Shown: positions 27,040 through 36,630, counted from the stretch's first letter. The stretch is 64,000 bases of DNA from G965220825 sp965220825 (GCA_965220825.1 OZ244839.1:2232001-2296000); one strand, 5' to 3'. The notes: a model not told the origin generated them from the sequence alone. Translations and numbers: made by a program.

Positions 27040-27117
27040 GGCGCGAAAGCCCCCCCCTTGGTCGAAATCGTTTTAGCGACCGGACCGTAGCAACGGCCGG
27101 AACCGCATTCAAGCGGT

Positions 27118-27566
27118 TGTCCTCGTTCAGGACGTTTGAGACGCTGGGGTTTCTTCGGCCGTCAGGTTGGCAAGCTATTCGGCCGGGGTTTGTCCGCCAA
27201 GGGCCTGGTTGGGTCTGATGGTATTGAACGCGTAGGCCAAGCCGTCGATCCGGATGGCCTTGACGGGGAAGGGCATGTCAGCCTGTAGCTTGTCGAGGCG
27301 TGCGCTGGAACCGGTGGCCCCGGTGGGGCCACGCAAGTCCGGCGAACCGGCGTTATGGGCCGTCGCGCGTCGCCCTTTTTTTCGGTGCGCGGGTCTCCAG
27401 GCCCGCATTTTTCTTCTTCTCGAAAAACAAAAACATGCGGGCCTGGAGACCCGCGCACCAAAGCCATCGTGGGGTTTTCCTTGCGGTTGATGTGTCCACC
27501 AAACTGCTTCGAAGACCCCCAACCCCGTTGCGAGAGCCGCGTCTCGCAGCTTTCCGAACGCGGTCA
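27118..27566 (-). mobile_element. Hairpin-bearing IS481/IS3-type remnant, copy E (longest copy)
   Basis: Reverse-oriented copy with the most preserved integrase debris. Read on the minus strand it holds the 5-prime module (to about 27460), the 76-bp hairpin at 27384-27459 and a spacer. A broken integrase tail follows: LDKLQADMPFPVKAIRIDG runs directly into FNTIRPNQALGGQTPAE, then an amber stop, then LANLTAEETPASQTS. In intact IS481-like integrases these two pieces are separated by the rest of the catalytic domain, so there is an internal deletion. The end GTCCTCGTTCAGGACG lies at 27119-27134. It fills most of the 620-base gap between autotransporter 2 and gcvPA. Confidence 0.75.
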
Positions 27567-27659
27567 TGGGCGTGATATATGCGTGCCCGCCGGCAACCCC
27601 TTGTGGGCGCGCACGGCGGTTTGCCATACACTCTCCCGGAATTCGACGGGAGGCTCACA

Positions 27660-29054
27660 ATGAGCGAGGGCTTCATCCACCCCTATGTGCCGAACGCCGC
27701 GCCGGCCCAGCGGCGGAAGCTACTGGACGCCATCGGAATCGACGACGTCACGGCGCTCTATGCGGCGATTCCGGAAGCGCTTCGGGTCGACGGCCCGCTT
27801 GACCTGCCGCCGGCGTTGCCGGGCGAAGGGGACCTGCGGCGGCATCTGGAGGAGATCGTCGCCCGCAACCGGCCCGCGACCGGGACCTGGCTCAACTTCT
27901 GCGGCGCCGGCTGCGCCCAGCATTACGTGCCGGCGATCGTCGACGAGATCGTGAACCGGGGCGAGTTCCTCACCGCCTATGGCGGCGGTACCTATTCGGA
28001 CCACGGCAAGAACCAGGCACTCTTCGAATATCAAAGCCTGGTGGGCGAGCTGGTGGGCATGGAGGTGGTCTCCGCGCCCACCTACGATGCCGGTGCCGCG
28101 ACCGGCAGCGCCGCCGCCATGGCCTGCCGCCTCACGGAGCGGGGCCGCATCCTCGTACCGGAGACCATGAGCGCGGACCGGCGCTCCCAGATACAGGGTT
28201 TCGTGAAGCCGCACGCCACGGTCGAGACCGTCGCCCGCGACCCCGCGACCGGCCTCCTGGACCTCGCGGACCTCGAGGCCAAACTCTCGCGGGAGACCGG
28301 CGCCGTGGTGTTCGAGAACCCGGGCTATCTCGGCGCGATCGAGCTTCACGCCGCGGAGATCGTGCGTCTTGCCCATGGGGCGGGCGCCATGGCCGTTGCC
28401 TGCATCGACCCGATTTCGCTTGGCGTCCTGCCCCCGCCCGCCGACTACGGTGCTGACTTCGCGACCGGCGACCTGCAGCCGCTCGGCATCCACATGTATG
28501 CAGGCGGCGGCAATGGCGGCTTCATCGCGAGCCGGGACGAAGCCCGCATCGTCGCCGAATACCCGACCATGCTGTTCAGCATCGCGCCGGGGAGCGAGCC
28601 GGAAAGCTTCGGGTTCGCCTGGTCCACCATGGACCGCACCTCCTACGACACCCGCCATGACGCGACGGACTACACCGGCACCACCCAGTGGCTCTGGGGG
28701 ATCGGCGCCGCGGTCTATCTCTCGCTGATGGGGCCGCAGGGCATGGTGGAGGTCGGACGCGGCATCATGCAGCGGTCGCGCTATGCGGCGGAACGGATCG
28801 CGGCCCTTTCCGGCGTCGCCGTACCGGGCCTCGCCACACCGTTCTTCAAGGAGTTCGTGGTGGACTTCTCGGCCACCGGCAAGACGGTCGCCGCAATCAA
28901 TGCGGCGCTCCGGGCGGCGGAGATCCATGGCGGCAAGGACCTGAGCGGAGAGTTCCCCGCTCTCGGCCAGGCGGCGCTCTGGTGCGTGACGGAGATGCAC
29001 GGACGAGCGGAGATCGAACGCCTCGTCGCCGCGCTCGAGGAGGCGGTAGCATGA
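27660..29054 (+). CDS. gcvPA: Glycine dehydrogenase (decarboxylating) subunit 1
   Basis: A 464-residue protein matching the N-terminal half of glycine decarboxylase P-protein in organisms where it is split. Recognisable segments are the TWLNFCGAGCAQHYVPAIV start motif, AYGGGTYSDHGKNQALFEYQ, and GGGNGGFIASRDE. With subunit 2 it forms the P-protein, which decarboxylates glycine and transfers the aminomethyl group to lipoylated H-protein in the cytoplasm. The ATG at 27660 follows GGGAGG. Its stop overlaps the gcvPB start (ATGA). Neither gcvT nor gcvH lies upstream, where repeat copy E sits instead. No glycine riboswitch-like structure was recognised in the leader. Confidence 0.94.
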   Translation: MSEGFIHPYVPNAAPAQRRKLLDAIGIDDVTALYAAIPEALRVDGPLDLPPALPGEGDLRRHLEEIVARNRPATGTWLNFCGAGCAQHYVPAIVDEIVNRGEFLTAYGGGTYSDHGKNQALFEYQSLVGELVGMEVVSAPTYDAGAATGSAAAMACRLTERGRILVPETMSADRRSQIQGFVKPHATVETVARDPATGLLDLADLEAKLSRETGAVVFENPGYLGAIELHAAEIVRLAHGAGAMAVACIDPISLGVLPPPADYGADFATGDLQPLGIHMYAGGGNGGFIASRDEARIVAEYPTMLFSIAPGSEPESFGFAWSTMDRTSYDTRHDATDYTGTTQWLWGIGAAVYLSLMGPQGMVEVGRGIMQRSRYAAERIAALSGVAVPGLATPFFKEFVVDFSATGKTVAAINAALRAAEIHGGKDLSGEFPALGQAALWCVTEMHGRAEIERLVAALEEAVA

Positions 29055-30655
29055 CTGCGGAGCGTGCGGTGGGCGGCTTCCACGCGGCGCGCTGGAACGA
29101 GCCGCTGATCGACGAAATCCCCGCGGAGGGCGGAGAACGCGGCGTGCTGCCGCCGGCGGTCGACGACGCCATCGCGGACGCGGTGGGCGATCCCACCACC
29201 CTGCTGCCCGAGGGGATGCGCCGCGCGACGCCGCCGGCGCTGCCGGAGCTTCCCCAGCACCGGGTGCTGCGGCACTTCCTGCGGCTCTCCCAGATGTCCA
29301 TGGGCTTCGACGTGACCGTGGACATGATGGGCACCTGCACCATGAAATACAGCCCCAAGGTGCACGAGCATGTGGCGCGCATGCCGGGCTTCGCCGATGT
29401 CCACCCCCTGCAGGACCCCTCCACCCTGCAGGGTACGCTGGAGATCCTCTACCGCTTCGAGCGTATGATGTGCGCCATCGCCGGCATGGACGCCTTCACC
29501 TTCCAGCCGGCGAGCGGCGCCCAGGGCATCTATACCAATGCCTGCCTGATCCGGGCCTATCATCGGGCGCGCGGCGAAGGCGAACAGCGCGACGAAATCA
29601 TCACCACGGCGTTCTCCCACCCGGCGGACGCCGCGACGCCGTCCGTTGCGGGCTTCAAGGTGGTTACCCTGATGCCGGGCGAGATGGGCTTCGCCGATGT
29701 GGAGGCGTTGAAGGCCGCGGTCTCGGAGCGTACCGCCGGGCTGATGCTCACCAACCCGGAGGACACCGGCCAGTACAACCCGCACATCCGGGCGTTCGTG
29801 GACATCGTGCACGAGGCGGGCGGCCTCTGCGCCTACGACCAGGCCAACGGCAACCCGCTGCTCGGGGTGGTGCGTGCGGGCGATACGGGCTTCGACATGT
29901 GCCAGTTCAACCTGCACAAGACCTTCTCCGCGCCCCATGGCGCCATCGGACTCGGCTGCGCGGCGGTCGGCGTCAAGGAGCCGCTCAGGCGCTTTCTGCC
30001 CCGGCCCATCGTGACCTTCGACGGCGAACGCTACGGCCTCGACCACGAACCGGGCGAGGGCATCGAGAAGATCCGCGCCTTCTTCGGCAACGTCCATGCC
30101 GTGCTGAAGGCCTATGGCTGGGTCAGGAGCCTCGGTGCCGAGGGCCTGCGCGCGGTGGCGGAGACCGCCGTGCTCAACAACAACTACATGCTGAACGAGA
30201 TCAGGAAGATCGCAGGCGTCGAGATCCCCTGGCCGAAGAACGACTGGCCCAAGCTGGAGCAGGTCCGCTACAGCTGGGAGCCGCTCTATGAGGAAACCGG
30301 CGTCGGGAGCCACGACGTCATGAACCGGATGGTGGACTTCGGCGTCCAGCACTACATGCAGAGCCACGTGCCCATGCTGGTGCCTCAGCCCTTCACGCTG
30401 GAGCCGGGCGAATCGCTCACCATCGAAGAGATGGACCATATGCTCGACCTGCTTCGCCGGATCGCGGACGAGGCGCGGGACGACCCGGAATCGGTGAAGG
30501 GCGCGCCGCACCGCGCCGCGACGCCGCCGATCGACGGCGACGTGCCGGAAGACCCGGACTGCTGGGCCTTCACCACGCGCGCCTGGCGGCGCAAGCGGGA
30601 CAACTGGGCGAACGTCACGCGCGGCGGCGGGGGCGGGCACGGCGGCTACGGCTGA
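29051..30655 (+). CDS. gcvPB: Glycine dehydrogenase (decarboxylating) subunit 2
   Basis: The 534-residue partner of gcvPA and the PLP-binding half of P-protein. Lys290 in FNLHKTFSAPHG is the expected Schiff-base lysine. TCTMKYSPKVHEHV, TFQPASGAQGIYTN and LTNPEDTGQYNPHI are strongly conserved in the family. It starts within the gcvPA stop (four-base overlap), so translation is coupled and subunits should be made in equal amounts. The C-terminal tail (GGGGGHGGYG) is low complexity. Confidence 0.95.
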   Translation: MTAERAVGGFHAARWNEPLIDEIPAEGGERGVLPPAVDDAIADAVGDPTTLLPEGMRRATPPALPELPQHRVLRHFLRLSQMSMGFDVTVDMMGTCTMKYSPKVHEHVARMPGFADVHPLQDPSTLQGTLEILYRFERMMCAIAGMDAFTFQPASGAQGIYTNACLIRAYHRARGEGEQRDEIITTAFSHPADAATPSVAGFKVVTLMPGEMGFADVEALKAAVSERTAGLMLTNPEDTGQYNPHIRAFVDIVHEAGGLCAYDQANGNPLLGVVRAGDTGFDMCQFNLHKTFSAPHGAIGLGCAAVGVKEPLRRFLPRPIVTFDGERYGLDHEPGEGIEKIRAFFGNVHAVLKAYGWVRSLGAEGLRAVAETAVLNNNYMLNEIRKIAGVEIPWPKNDWPKLEQVRYSWEPLYEETGVGSHDVMNRMVDFGVQHYMQSHVPMLVPQPFTLEPGESLTIEEMDHMLDLLRRIADEARDDPESVKGAPHRAATPPIDGDVPEDPDCWAFTTRAWRRKRDNWANVTRGGGGGHGGYG

Positions 30656-30668
30656 GCGGCCCGCGCAC

Positions 30669-31790
30669 ATGGCACGAAGCTGCCGGCTCGGCCTTATCGT
30701 CAACCCCATCGCCGGAATGGGCGGCAGCGTCGGGCTCAAGGGCACGGACACGGCCCAAACCCTGCGGGAAGCCCGCGCCCGCGGCGGGAAGCCCCAGGCC
30801 GCCCGGCGCATGAAGACCGTCCTCCGCGTCATTGCGGAGGCGGAAGCCCGCCCCCACTTGCTCGCAGCCCCCGGCGCGATGGGTGAAAGCCTCGCGCGGG
30901 CCGTGGGGCTCGACCCCACCACGCTCGGGACGGCGCCCATGGGAGAAACCGGCCCCGCGGACACGCGAAAGGCGGTGGCGCTGATGGCCGAGGCGGACGC
31001 CGATCTGATCCTCTTCGCGGGCGGGGACGGCACGGCGCGGGACGTGGCGGCGGCGCTCCCGCGGCCCGTTCCCGCCATCGGCGTTCCGGCGGGCGTGAAG
31101 ATGCACTCCGCGGTCTACGCCACGAGCCCGCGGGCCGCCGCGGACCTTGCTCTGCGGGCGCTCTGCGGCGGTCTCGACATCCGCGAGCGCGAGGTGATGG
31201 ATATCGACGAAGCCGCGTTTCGCGACGGCGCCGTCTCCGCCCGGCTTTTCGGCCATCTGCACGTGCCCTATGCGGCGGACCTCGTCCAGGGCGTGAAGGC
31301 CGGTGGCGTGAGCGGCGGCGCGGACGCGCTCCGGCCCATCGCCGCCGAGGTGGTCCGCCGCATGGAGGCCGGCCGGCTCTACATTCTGGGGCCCGGGACC
31401 ACGATGCGCGCCGTGGCGGAGGCGCTCGGCCTGGAGAAAACCCTGCTCGGCGTGGACCTGGTGCGGGACGGCGCGCAGGTCGCCCGGGACGTGACCGAAG
31501 AATGCATCCTCGGCGCGCTCGAGGGCGGCCCCGGAGCGGTGGTGGTGACGCCCATCGGCGGCCAGGGCCACTTTCTCGGGCGCGGCAACCAGCAGATCGG
31601 CGCAAGGGTGCTCAAGGCCGTCGGCCTCGATTCCCTGCTCGTCGCGGCCACGCCGGAGAAGCTCGCCTCGCTGCCCGGCGGCACGCTCCATGTGGATACG
31701 GGCGATCCCGCGCTCGATGAAGCGCTCACAGGCTGGCGCCGCGTGATCACGGGCGGCGGCGCGGAGACGGTCTGTCGCGTCGCGGCATGA
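30669..31790 (+). CDS. ATP-NAD kinase/AcoX-like protein
   Basis: A 373-residue cytoplasmic protein with N-terminal LGLIVNPIAGMGGSVGLKGT and the nucleotide-binding motif FAGGDGTARDV, followed by GVPAGVKMHSAVYATSP. This pattern belongs to the NAD-kinase/diacylglycerol-kinase superfamily branch called ATP-NAD/AcoX kinase. It is longer than housekeeping NAD kinases and its true substrate is uncertain; AcoX is linked by gene position to acetoin degradation in other bacteria. Here it starts 13 bases after gcvPB on the same strand, so it is likely in the glycine-cleavage transcript. The housekeeping nadK is presumably elsewhere. Confidence 0.78.
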   Translation: MARSCRLGLIVNPIAGMGGSVGLKGTDTAQTLREARARGGKPQAARRMKTVLRVIAEAEARPHLLAAPGAMGESLARAVGLDPTTLGTAPMGETGPADTRKAVALMAEADADLILFAGGDGTARDVAAALPRPVPAIGVPAGVKMHSAVYATSPRAAADLALRALCGGLDIREREVMDIDEAAFRDGAVSARLFGHLHVPYAADLVQGVKAGGVSGGADALRPIAAEVVRRMEAGRLYILGPGTTMRAVAEALGLEKTLLGVDLVRDGAQVARDVTEECILGALEGGPGAVVVTPIGGQGHFLGRGNQQIGARVLKAVGLDSLLVAATPEKLASLPGGTLHVDTGDPALDEALTGWRRVITGGGAETVCRVAA

Positions 31791-31816
31791 ACGCCGCCGC
31801 GACAGAGACGGGGAAA

Positions 31817-31894
31817 TGGGGCGAGTGATGGGATTCGAACCCACGACTCCCGGAACCACAATCCGGTGCTCTAACCGACTGAGCTACACTCGCC
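31817..31894 (-). tRNA. tRNA-His (anticodon GTG)
   Basis: Cloverleaf of 78 bases with encoded CCA. Anticodon stem and loop CCGGA-TTGTGGT-TCCGG give anticodon GTG. Eight bases precede U8, so the extra 5-prime G typical of histidine tRNA is encoded and pairs with C73. The T-arm reads GGGTTCGAATCCC. Confidence 0.95.
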
Positions 31895-31997
31895 GTTCGC
31901 CGCTCCACTTAGTGAAACCGCACATGTCCGTCAAGCGCGCGTCCGCGTGCCGTCTCTCCGAGACGAAGCGGACATGGATGAGCGGGAGGACTCACCG

Positions 31998-32495
31998 ATG
32001 AACCGCTGGTACGCGGTCCACACCCAGGTGCATGGCGAACAGCGGGCGAAAGAGAATCTGGAGCGCCAGGGCTTCCGCGTGTGGCTGCCGCTCTACTGGA
32101 AGACGCGCCGCCACGCCAGGCGGCGGGATACGGTGCTGCGCCCGCTCTTCCCGCGCTATCTCTTCATCTCCCTCGACCTCGAGACCCAGCGCTGGCGTTC
32201 CGTCTTCTCGACGAGGGGCGTGAGCACGCTTCTGACGGTGGACGGCGCGCCGCTCGCCGTGCCCGAGGGCACGGTCGAAGGCCTGCAGGCGGGTGCCGAC
32301 AGCGACGGGCACTTCACCATCCGCCCGAAGGCCCTGGCACCGGGCGAGACCGTCCGCATCGCCGAAGGCCCCTTTGCCGAACTCGAGGCCGTCTTCCAGG
32401 AGGAGCACGACGGGAACCGGGTGCTCGTGCTGCTGGAGCTTCTGGGCCGGAAGACCGCCGTCCGCCTGCCGGGCACTCATATCGAGCGGGTCTGA
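31998..32495 (+). CDS. RfaH/NusG-paralogue transcription antiterminator
   Basis: A 165-residue protein starting MNRWYAVHTQVHGEQRAKEN with WLPLYWKTRRHARRRDTVLRPLFPRYLF, the NGN domain pattern of specialised NusG paralogues such as RfaH. The C-terminal part (about 115-165) is the KOW-like beta domain: GETVRIAEGPFAELEAVFQ, then RVLVLLELLGRKTAVRL. Such proteins bind RNA polymerase at specific operons, often for lipopolysaccharide or capsule synthesis, and prevent early termination. The ATG at 31998 follows GGGAGG; an ATG at 31947 is possible but extends beyond the domain. The polysaccharide-type gene at the left edge is a possible target, but no operon is adjacent. Confidence 0.83.
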   Translation: MNRWYAVHTQVHGEQRAKENLERQGFRVWLPLYWKTRRHARRRDTVLRPLFPRYLFISLDLETQRWRSVFSTRGVSTLLTVDGAPLAVPEGTVEGLQAGADSDGHFTIRPKALAPGETVRIAEGPFAELEAVFQEEHDGNRVLVLLELLGRKTAVRLPGTHIERV

Positions 32496-32523
32496 GGGCG
32501 CCCGCTCCGCACTTGGCGGCCGT

Positions 32524-34539
32524 CTACGCCACCCTGAGCGAGGGCGGCTCGTTCCGCCCCTCGTCCAGACCGTCCCAGTGGGCCGCCGTCCGGCGTTTCA
32601 GCATTGCCCGGAACTGGCCCGTGGTCTTGGAGAGAAGCTCGCCGGTGCCCCAGTCCACGATCACGCCGTACTGGCGGATCAGGTCCAGGGCGTCGAGCTC
32701 CTTGCGCCGGTAGCGGGCGGCGATCTCCTCCGCGTCCGCTTCGAGCCAGCCGTGGCGTTGGGCGCGGATATCGGCGCGTGCGGCCTCCGTCGCCGCTTCG
32801 TCCACTTCATAGAGGGCGAGGTCCGAATCCTCCTCCCGCACCACGACGCCATAGTCCTTGCGGGCACGCTCGATGGAGACGTAGCCATCCGCCACATCCT
32901 CGCACACCTCTTGCGGATCGCGGGTGAGCGGATCGCCCAGCCCGCCGCCGCCCGCCGAGGGACGGGTCACCGTATCGCCCGCCTCCACGGGCACGCCCGA
33001 GAAGATCGAGCCCAGATAGCGCTCGCCCTGGCTGCCCGGATTGACCCAGACGCCGTGGGGTATGGACGGCAGGCCGCCCCAGAGCCCCCAGGTCACCGAG
33101 CGCTCCCGGTCGCAGCAATAGGAAACGACGGAGCGCTCCGCCTTGGTAAGGATCGCGCCCTTCTCGACCCCGAGGCCGCCGCGGGACTGCCCCGGCCCGC
33201 CGGAATCCACGATCAGCTCATGCCCGGTGGTCAGCACCGGCGCGAGGCGCTCCTGCCCCTCGAAGGGCTGGGTCCCGAGCTGGACTCCGAAGACGGGCCC
33301 GGTGGCACTCCAGCCGTCGCGCCCGTTGCGGGCGCCCCAGCCGCCCACCATCCAGTCGTACCACATGAAGTAGGGCCGATCCTCCTTGCGTCCGTCCCGT
33401 CCACCGATGAGGAGATATTCCAGGTTGAAGGTGCAGGCCATGGCGCGCTCGGGCAGGATCTCGGCCCAGAGCTCGAACACCGCGTTCATGATCTTCTCGA
33501 ACGGCCCGGAGCAAAAGCCGGCGACCGGCGTGGGCCAGTCCGCGTTGACCACGGTTCCCTTGGGCCCGAGGTCCACCGTGACCACCCGGTAGAAGCCGGA
33601 GTTCAACGGGATATCCGGCGACTGCATCTTGGTGCCAGCGACGATGGCGGCGAAGGCACCGCCATAGCAGCAGTTGAGAAAGGTGGAGATCGTCTTCGGA
33701 TGGGAGCCGGAGAGGTCGTAGTGCACGCTGTCGCCGTCGATGGTCATCTTGATGCGGATCGGGATCAGCCCCTCACCCATCACCGGATCCACGTCGATAT
33801 AGTCCTCCGTCTCCCACACGCCGTCCGGGAGCCTGGCGATGCGCTGGCGCGTGAGAGTCTCCACATAGTCCTGAACCTCGGAGAAAGAGGTGCGGATCAC
33901 GTCCACGCCGTACTTGTCGCAGAGGCGGCAGATCTCCCGCTCCGCCACGTTACAGGCTTCCGCCTGGGCCTGGAGGTCGCCGATGATGTCCGCCGGCGCG
34001 CGCGTGTTGTTGGCTATCAACTCCGCCACGTCCGAAAGATACCGGCCCTTGCTGTAGACGCGGACCGGCGTGATGCGGAGCCCCTCGGCCATGTGGTCCA
34101 ACGCGCTGACGTTGAAGGAGCCCGGCACCGCGCCCCCCACATCGGCCCAGTGGCCGTTCGCCTGCGCGAAGCCCAGATGGATATCCCCATAGAAGATCGG
34201 GCGGACGATCCGGGTGTCGTTGAAATGGGTCCCGCCCTGATACACGTCGTTCACGACGAACGTATCGCCGGGGTGGATGTCGTCGCCGAACTTGGCAATG
34301 ACGGCCTGCGCCGTGTAGTGGAGCGTCCCCACATGGGCGGCAATGTCGCCCGAGCCCTGCATCACCGTGTTGCCTTCGGTGTCGCAGATCGCCGAGGAGA
34401 AGTCCCGCGACCAGATCACGAAGGAGTAGCAGGTCCGGAAGATCTGCTCCGCCATCTGGTCGACGATGTTGACATAGGCGTTCTTGAGCACCTCGAAGGT
34501 GACGGGATCGAGCGTGTAGCCGGACGGTTTGCCGCTCAT
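32524..34539 (-). CDS. hyuB: Hydantoinase B/oxoprolinase family subunit
   Basis: A 671-residue protein with the HyuB hallmarks near its N-terminus: DPVTFEVLKNAYVNIVDQMA, SRDFSSAICDTEGN and GTLHYTAQAVIAKFGDDIHP. It lies 12 bases after hyuA. The two subunits make an ATP-dependent amidohydrolase or carboxylase of the hydantoinase/5-oxoprolinase/acetone-carboxylase superfamily, which acts in the cytoplasm on cyclic amides such as N-methylhydantoin or 5-oxoproline. The substrate cannot be told from sequence. Acetone carboxylase needs a third small subunit, which is not seen. Confidence 0.9.
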   Translation of the reverse strand: MSGKPSGYTLDPVTFEVLKNAYVNIVDQMAEQIFRTCYSFVIWSRDFSSAICDTEGNTVMQGSGDIAAHVGTLHYTAQAVIAKFGDDIHPGDTFVVNDVYQGGTHFNDTRIVRPIFYGDIHLGFAQANGHWADVGGAVPGSFNVSALDHMAEGLRITPVRVYSKGRYLSDVAELIANNTRAPADIIGDLQAQAEACNVAEREICRLCDKYGVDVIRTSFSEVQDYVETLTRQRIARLPDGVWETEDYIDVDPVMGEGLIPIRIKMTIDGDSVHYDLSGSHPKTISTFLNCCYGGAFAAIVAGTKMQSPDIPLNSGFYRVVTVDLGPKGTVVNADWPTPVAGFCSGPFEKIMNAVFELWAEILPERAMACTFNLEYLLIGGRDGRKEDRPYFMWYDWMVGGWGARNGRDGWSATGPVFGVQLGTQPFEGQERLAPVLTTGHELIVDSGGPGQSRGGLGVEKGAILTKAERSVVSYCCDRERSVTWGLWGGLPSIPHGVWVNPGSQGERYLGSIFSGVPVEAGDTVTRPSAGGGGLGDPLTRDPQEVCEDVADGYVSIERARKDYGVVVREEDSDLALYEVDEAATEAARADIRAQRHGWLEADAEEIAARYRRKELDALDLIRQYGVIVDWGTGELLSKTTGQFRAMLKRRTAAHWDGLDEGRNEPPSLRVA

Positions 34540-34551
34540 GGGGTGTGCTCC

Positions 34552-36630
34552 TTATTTCGATTTCGCCGCTGCACCCGCTTCCGCAGGCGCCGGCGGAACC
34601 TTCAGGACAATGGTGAGCCAGGGATCGACCTCGGCCTTCAGCCCCGGCGGCACGAGCACGGTCGAATCGAGCTGCTCGATGATCGCCGGCCCTTCGACGA
34701 CCGCACCCGCGCGCAGATCGCCCCGGTGGTAGATCGGGGTATCGACCGGCTCCGGCGTCTCGTCGAACATCACCTGGCGCCGACCGGCCGGGGCCGGCGC
34801 CTCGTTGTCGGGCTCGCCCTTCGGGAAGGCCGCCTTGGGCGAGAGGCCGGTCGCGGTCACGCTGAGCCGGTAGATTTCCACCGGCGCGTCGGGGCGGGAA
34901 TAGTTGTGCTCGCGGCCATGCTCCTCATGGAAGCGCGCGATCGCGTCGTCGAGAGAGGCGGCGTCCGCCGGCACGGCGACGGACATGGAACGCCACTGGC
35001 CGAGATAGCGCATGTCCACGAAGCGCTCGAAGCGCATCCGGTCTTCCGCGACGCCTTCGTGGGAGAGCCGCTGGCGGCCTTCATCCTCCAGGGCCCGGAA
35101 GGTGCCGTCGATCTCGTCGAACCGCGCATCGTCCACCGAGCGGAGATACATCTGCGACATGTCGTGCTTGATATCCACCAGGAGGCAGCCGAGGGCGGAG
35201 GTGACGCCCGGGCTCGGCGGCACCAGCACGGTGGGGATCGAGAGGTCTCGGGCGAGCGCGACGCCATGCAGCGGGCCCGCGCCGCCGAACACCACCAGCG
35301 CGAAGTCGCGGGGGTCGTAGCCGCGCCGGATCGACACCAGCCGCACGGCATCCGCCATATTGGCGTTGGCGACCCGCAGGATCGAGACCGCGGCCTCCTG
35401 CAGGGTGAGGCCGAGGGGCTTTGCGATGCGGCGCTCGATGGCGTCTTCGGCGAGCGAGCGGTCCAGCGTCACGGCGCCGTCCGCCAGCCGGTCGCCGATA
35501 CGCCCGAGGACCAGATTGGCATCGCAGTTGGTGGGCTCCGTACCGCCCCGACCGTAGCAGGCCGGCCCCGGCGAGGATCCCGCCGACTGGGGCCCGTTGC
35601 GGAGCGAGCCCGCCTCGTCGATCCAGGCGAGCGAGCCGCCGCCGGCGCCGATGGTCAGCACCTCGATACTGGGGAAGCAGATCGGATAGCCGTACTCGAC
35701 GTACCAGTCCGTCGTGATCCGCAGATTGCCCCGGTCGCAGAGCGAGACGTCCGTGCTGGTCCCGCCCATGTCGAGGCTGATGGAGTTCTCGTAGCCGGCG
35801 AGTTCGGCGACGAAGCGGCTCGCGATGGCCCCCGCCGCGATTCCCGACGCGGCCAGGCGGGCGGCGAACTTCGCGGCGGTCTTTTCCGTCATCACGCCGC
35901 CGCCGGAATGCAGCAGCAGCACGTCCTCCTCATAGCCGCCCTCGCGCAGGCGGGCGGCCAGGCGCTCCACATATTCGCCGGCGACCGGGGCCAGAACCGC
36001 GTTGGCCACCGTGGTCGAGAAGCGCTCATGCTCGAAGATCTCCGGCATGATCTCGCTCGAGAGGGAGATCGACGCGTCGGGGATCTCGTCTTCGAGGATC
36101 GCCCGCATTCGCCGCTCGTTCTCCGGGTTGGCGAAGGCGTTGGCGAAGCAGACGGCGATGGTCTTCACCCCGCGCTTCTTGATGATCCGCGCCGCTTCGC
36201 GAGCGTCGTCCTCGTCCAGCGGTTCGACGATCGCGCCGCTATAGTCGATGCGCTCCGAAACCGTGAGCCGGTTGCGACGCTGGATATAGGGCGGCGCCAT
36301 CTCCTTGTAGGTGTCCCACAGATCGTCGCGGGTGCCGCGGCGGATTTCGATCACGTCGCGAAAGCCCTTGGTGGTAACCATGATGGCGGGCGGGAAGTTG
36401 CGCGTGATCAGCGCGTTGGTGGCAAGTGTCGTCCCGTGGGAGAAGAGCACCATGTCCTTCAGGTCGACGCCGGCCGCGGCGATACCGGCAAGGACGCCGT
36501 CGATGGGATCCGGCGTGGTCGGCGTCTTGGCGACACGCATCCTCCGGGACGCGCCGTCCAGGACGCAGACATCGGTGAAGGTCCCGCCTACATCGCACGC
36601 AACCCGCACCGTACCCGGCATGTCGCCCAT
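34552..36630 (-). CDS. hyuA: Hydantoinase A/oxoprolinase family subunit
   Basis: A 692-residue ATP-binding subunit. It opens VACDVGGTFTDVCVLD, the phosphate-binding loop of the actin-like ATPase fold, and has SLDMGGTSTDVSLCDRG and VFGGAGPLHGVALARDL later on. This pattern is diagnostic for HyuA/oxoprolinase. Together with HyuB it should couple ATP hydrolysis to opening of a cyclic amide ring. The ATG at 36630 has GAGGG upstream; ATGs at 36645 and 36621 are alternatives. Upstream is the repeat F region, which must hold or border the promoter of this pair. Confidence 0.92.
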   Translation of the reverse strand: MGDMPGTVRVACDVGGTFTDVCVLDGASRRMRVAKTPTTPDPIDGVLAGIAAAGVDLKDMVLFSHGTTLATNALITRNFPPAIMVTTKGFRDVIEIRRGTRDDLWDTYKEMAPPYIQRRNRLTVSERIDYSGAIVEPLDEDDAREAARIIKKRGVKTIAVCFANAFANPENERRMRAILEDEIPDASISLSSEIMPEIFEHERFSTTVANAVLAPVAGEYVERLAARLREGGYEEDVLLLHSGGGVMTEKTAAKFAARLAASGIAAGAIASRFVAELAGYENSISLDMGGTSTDVSLCDRGNLRITTDWYVEYGYPICFPSIEVLTIGAGGGSLAWIDEAGSLRNGPQSAGSSPGPACYGRGGTEPTNCDANLVLGRIGDRLADGAVTLDRSLAEDAIERRIAKPLGLTLQEAAVSILRVANANMADAVRLVSIRRGYDPRDFALVVFGGAGPLHGVALARDLSIPTVLVPPSPGVTSALGCLLVDIKHDMSQMYLRSVDDARFDEIDGTFRALEDEGRQRLSHEGVAEDRMRFERFVDMRYLGQWRSMSVAVPADAASLDDAIARFHEEHGREHNYSRPDAPVEIYRLSVTATGLSPKAAFPKGEPDNEAPAPAGRRQVMFDETPEPVDTPIYHRGDLRAGAVVEGPAIIEQLDSTVLVPPGLKAEVDPWLTIVLKVPPAPAEAGAAAKSK

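Noticed and set aside
27567..27659. Glycine riboswitch upstream of gcvPA
   Set aside because: The leader is under 100 bases after the repeat and I could not find the conserved paired cores of the tandem aptamer.
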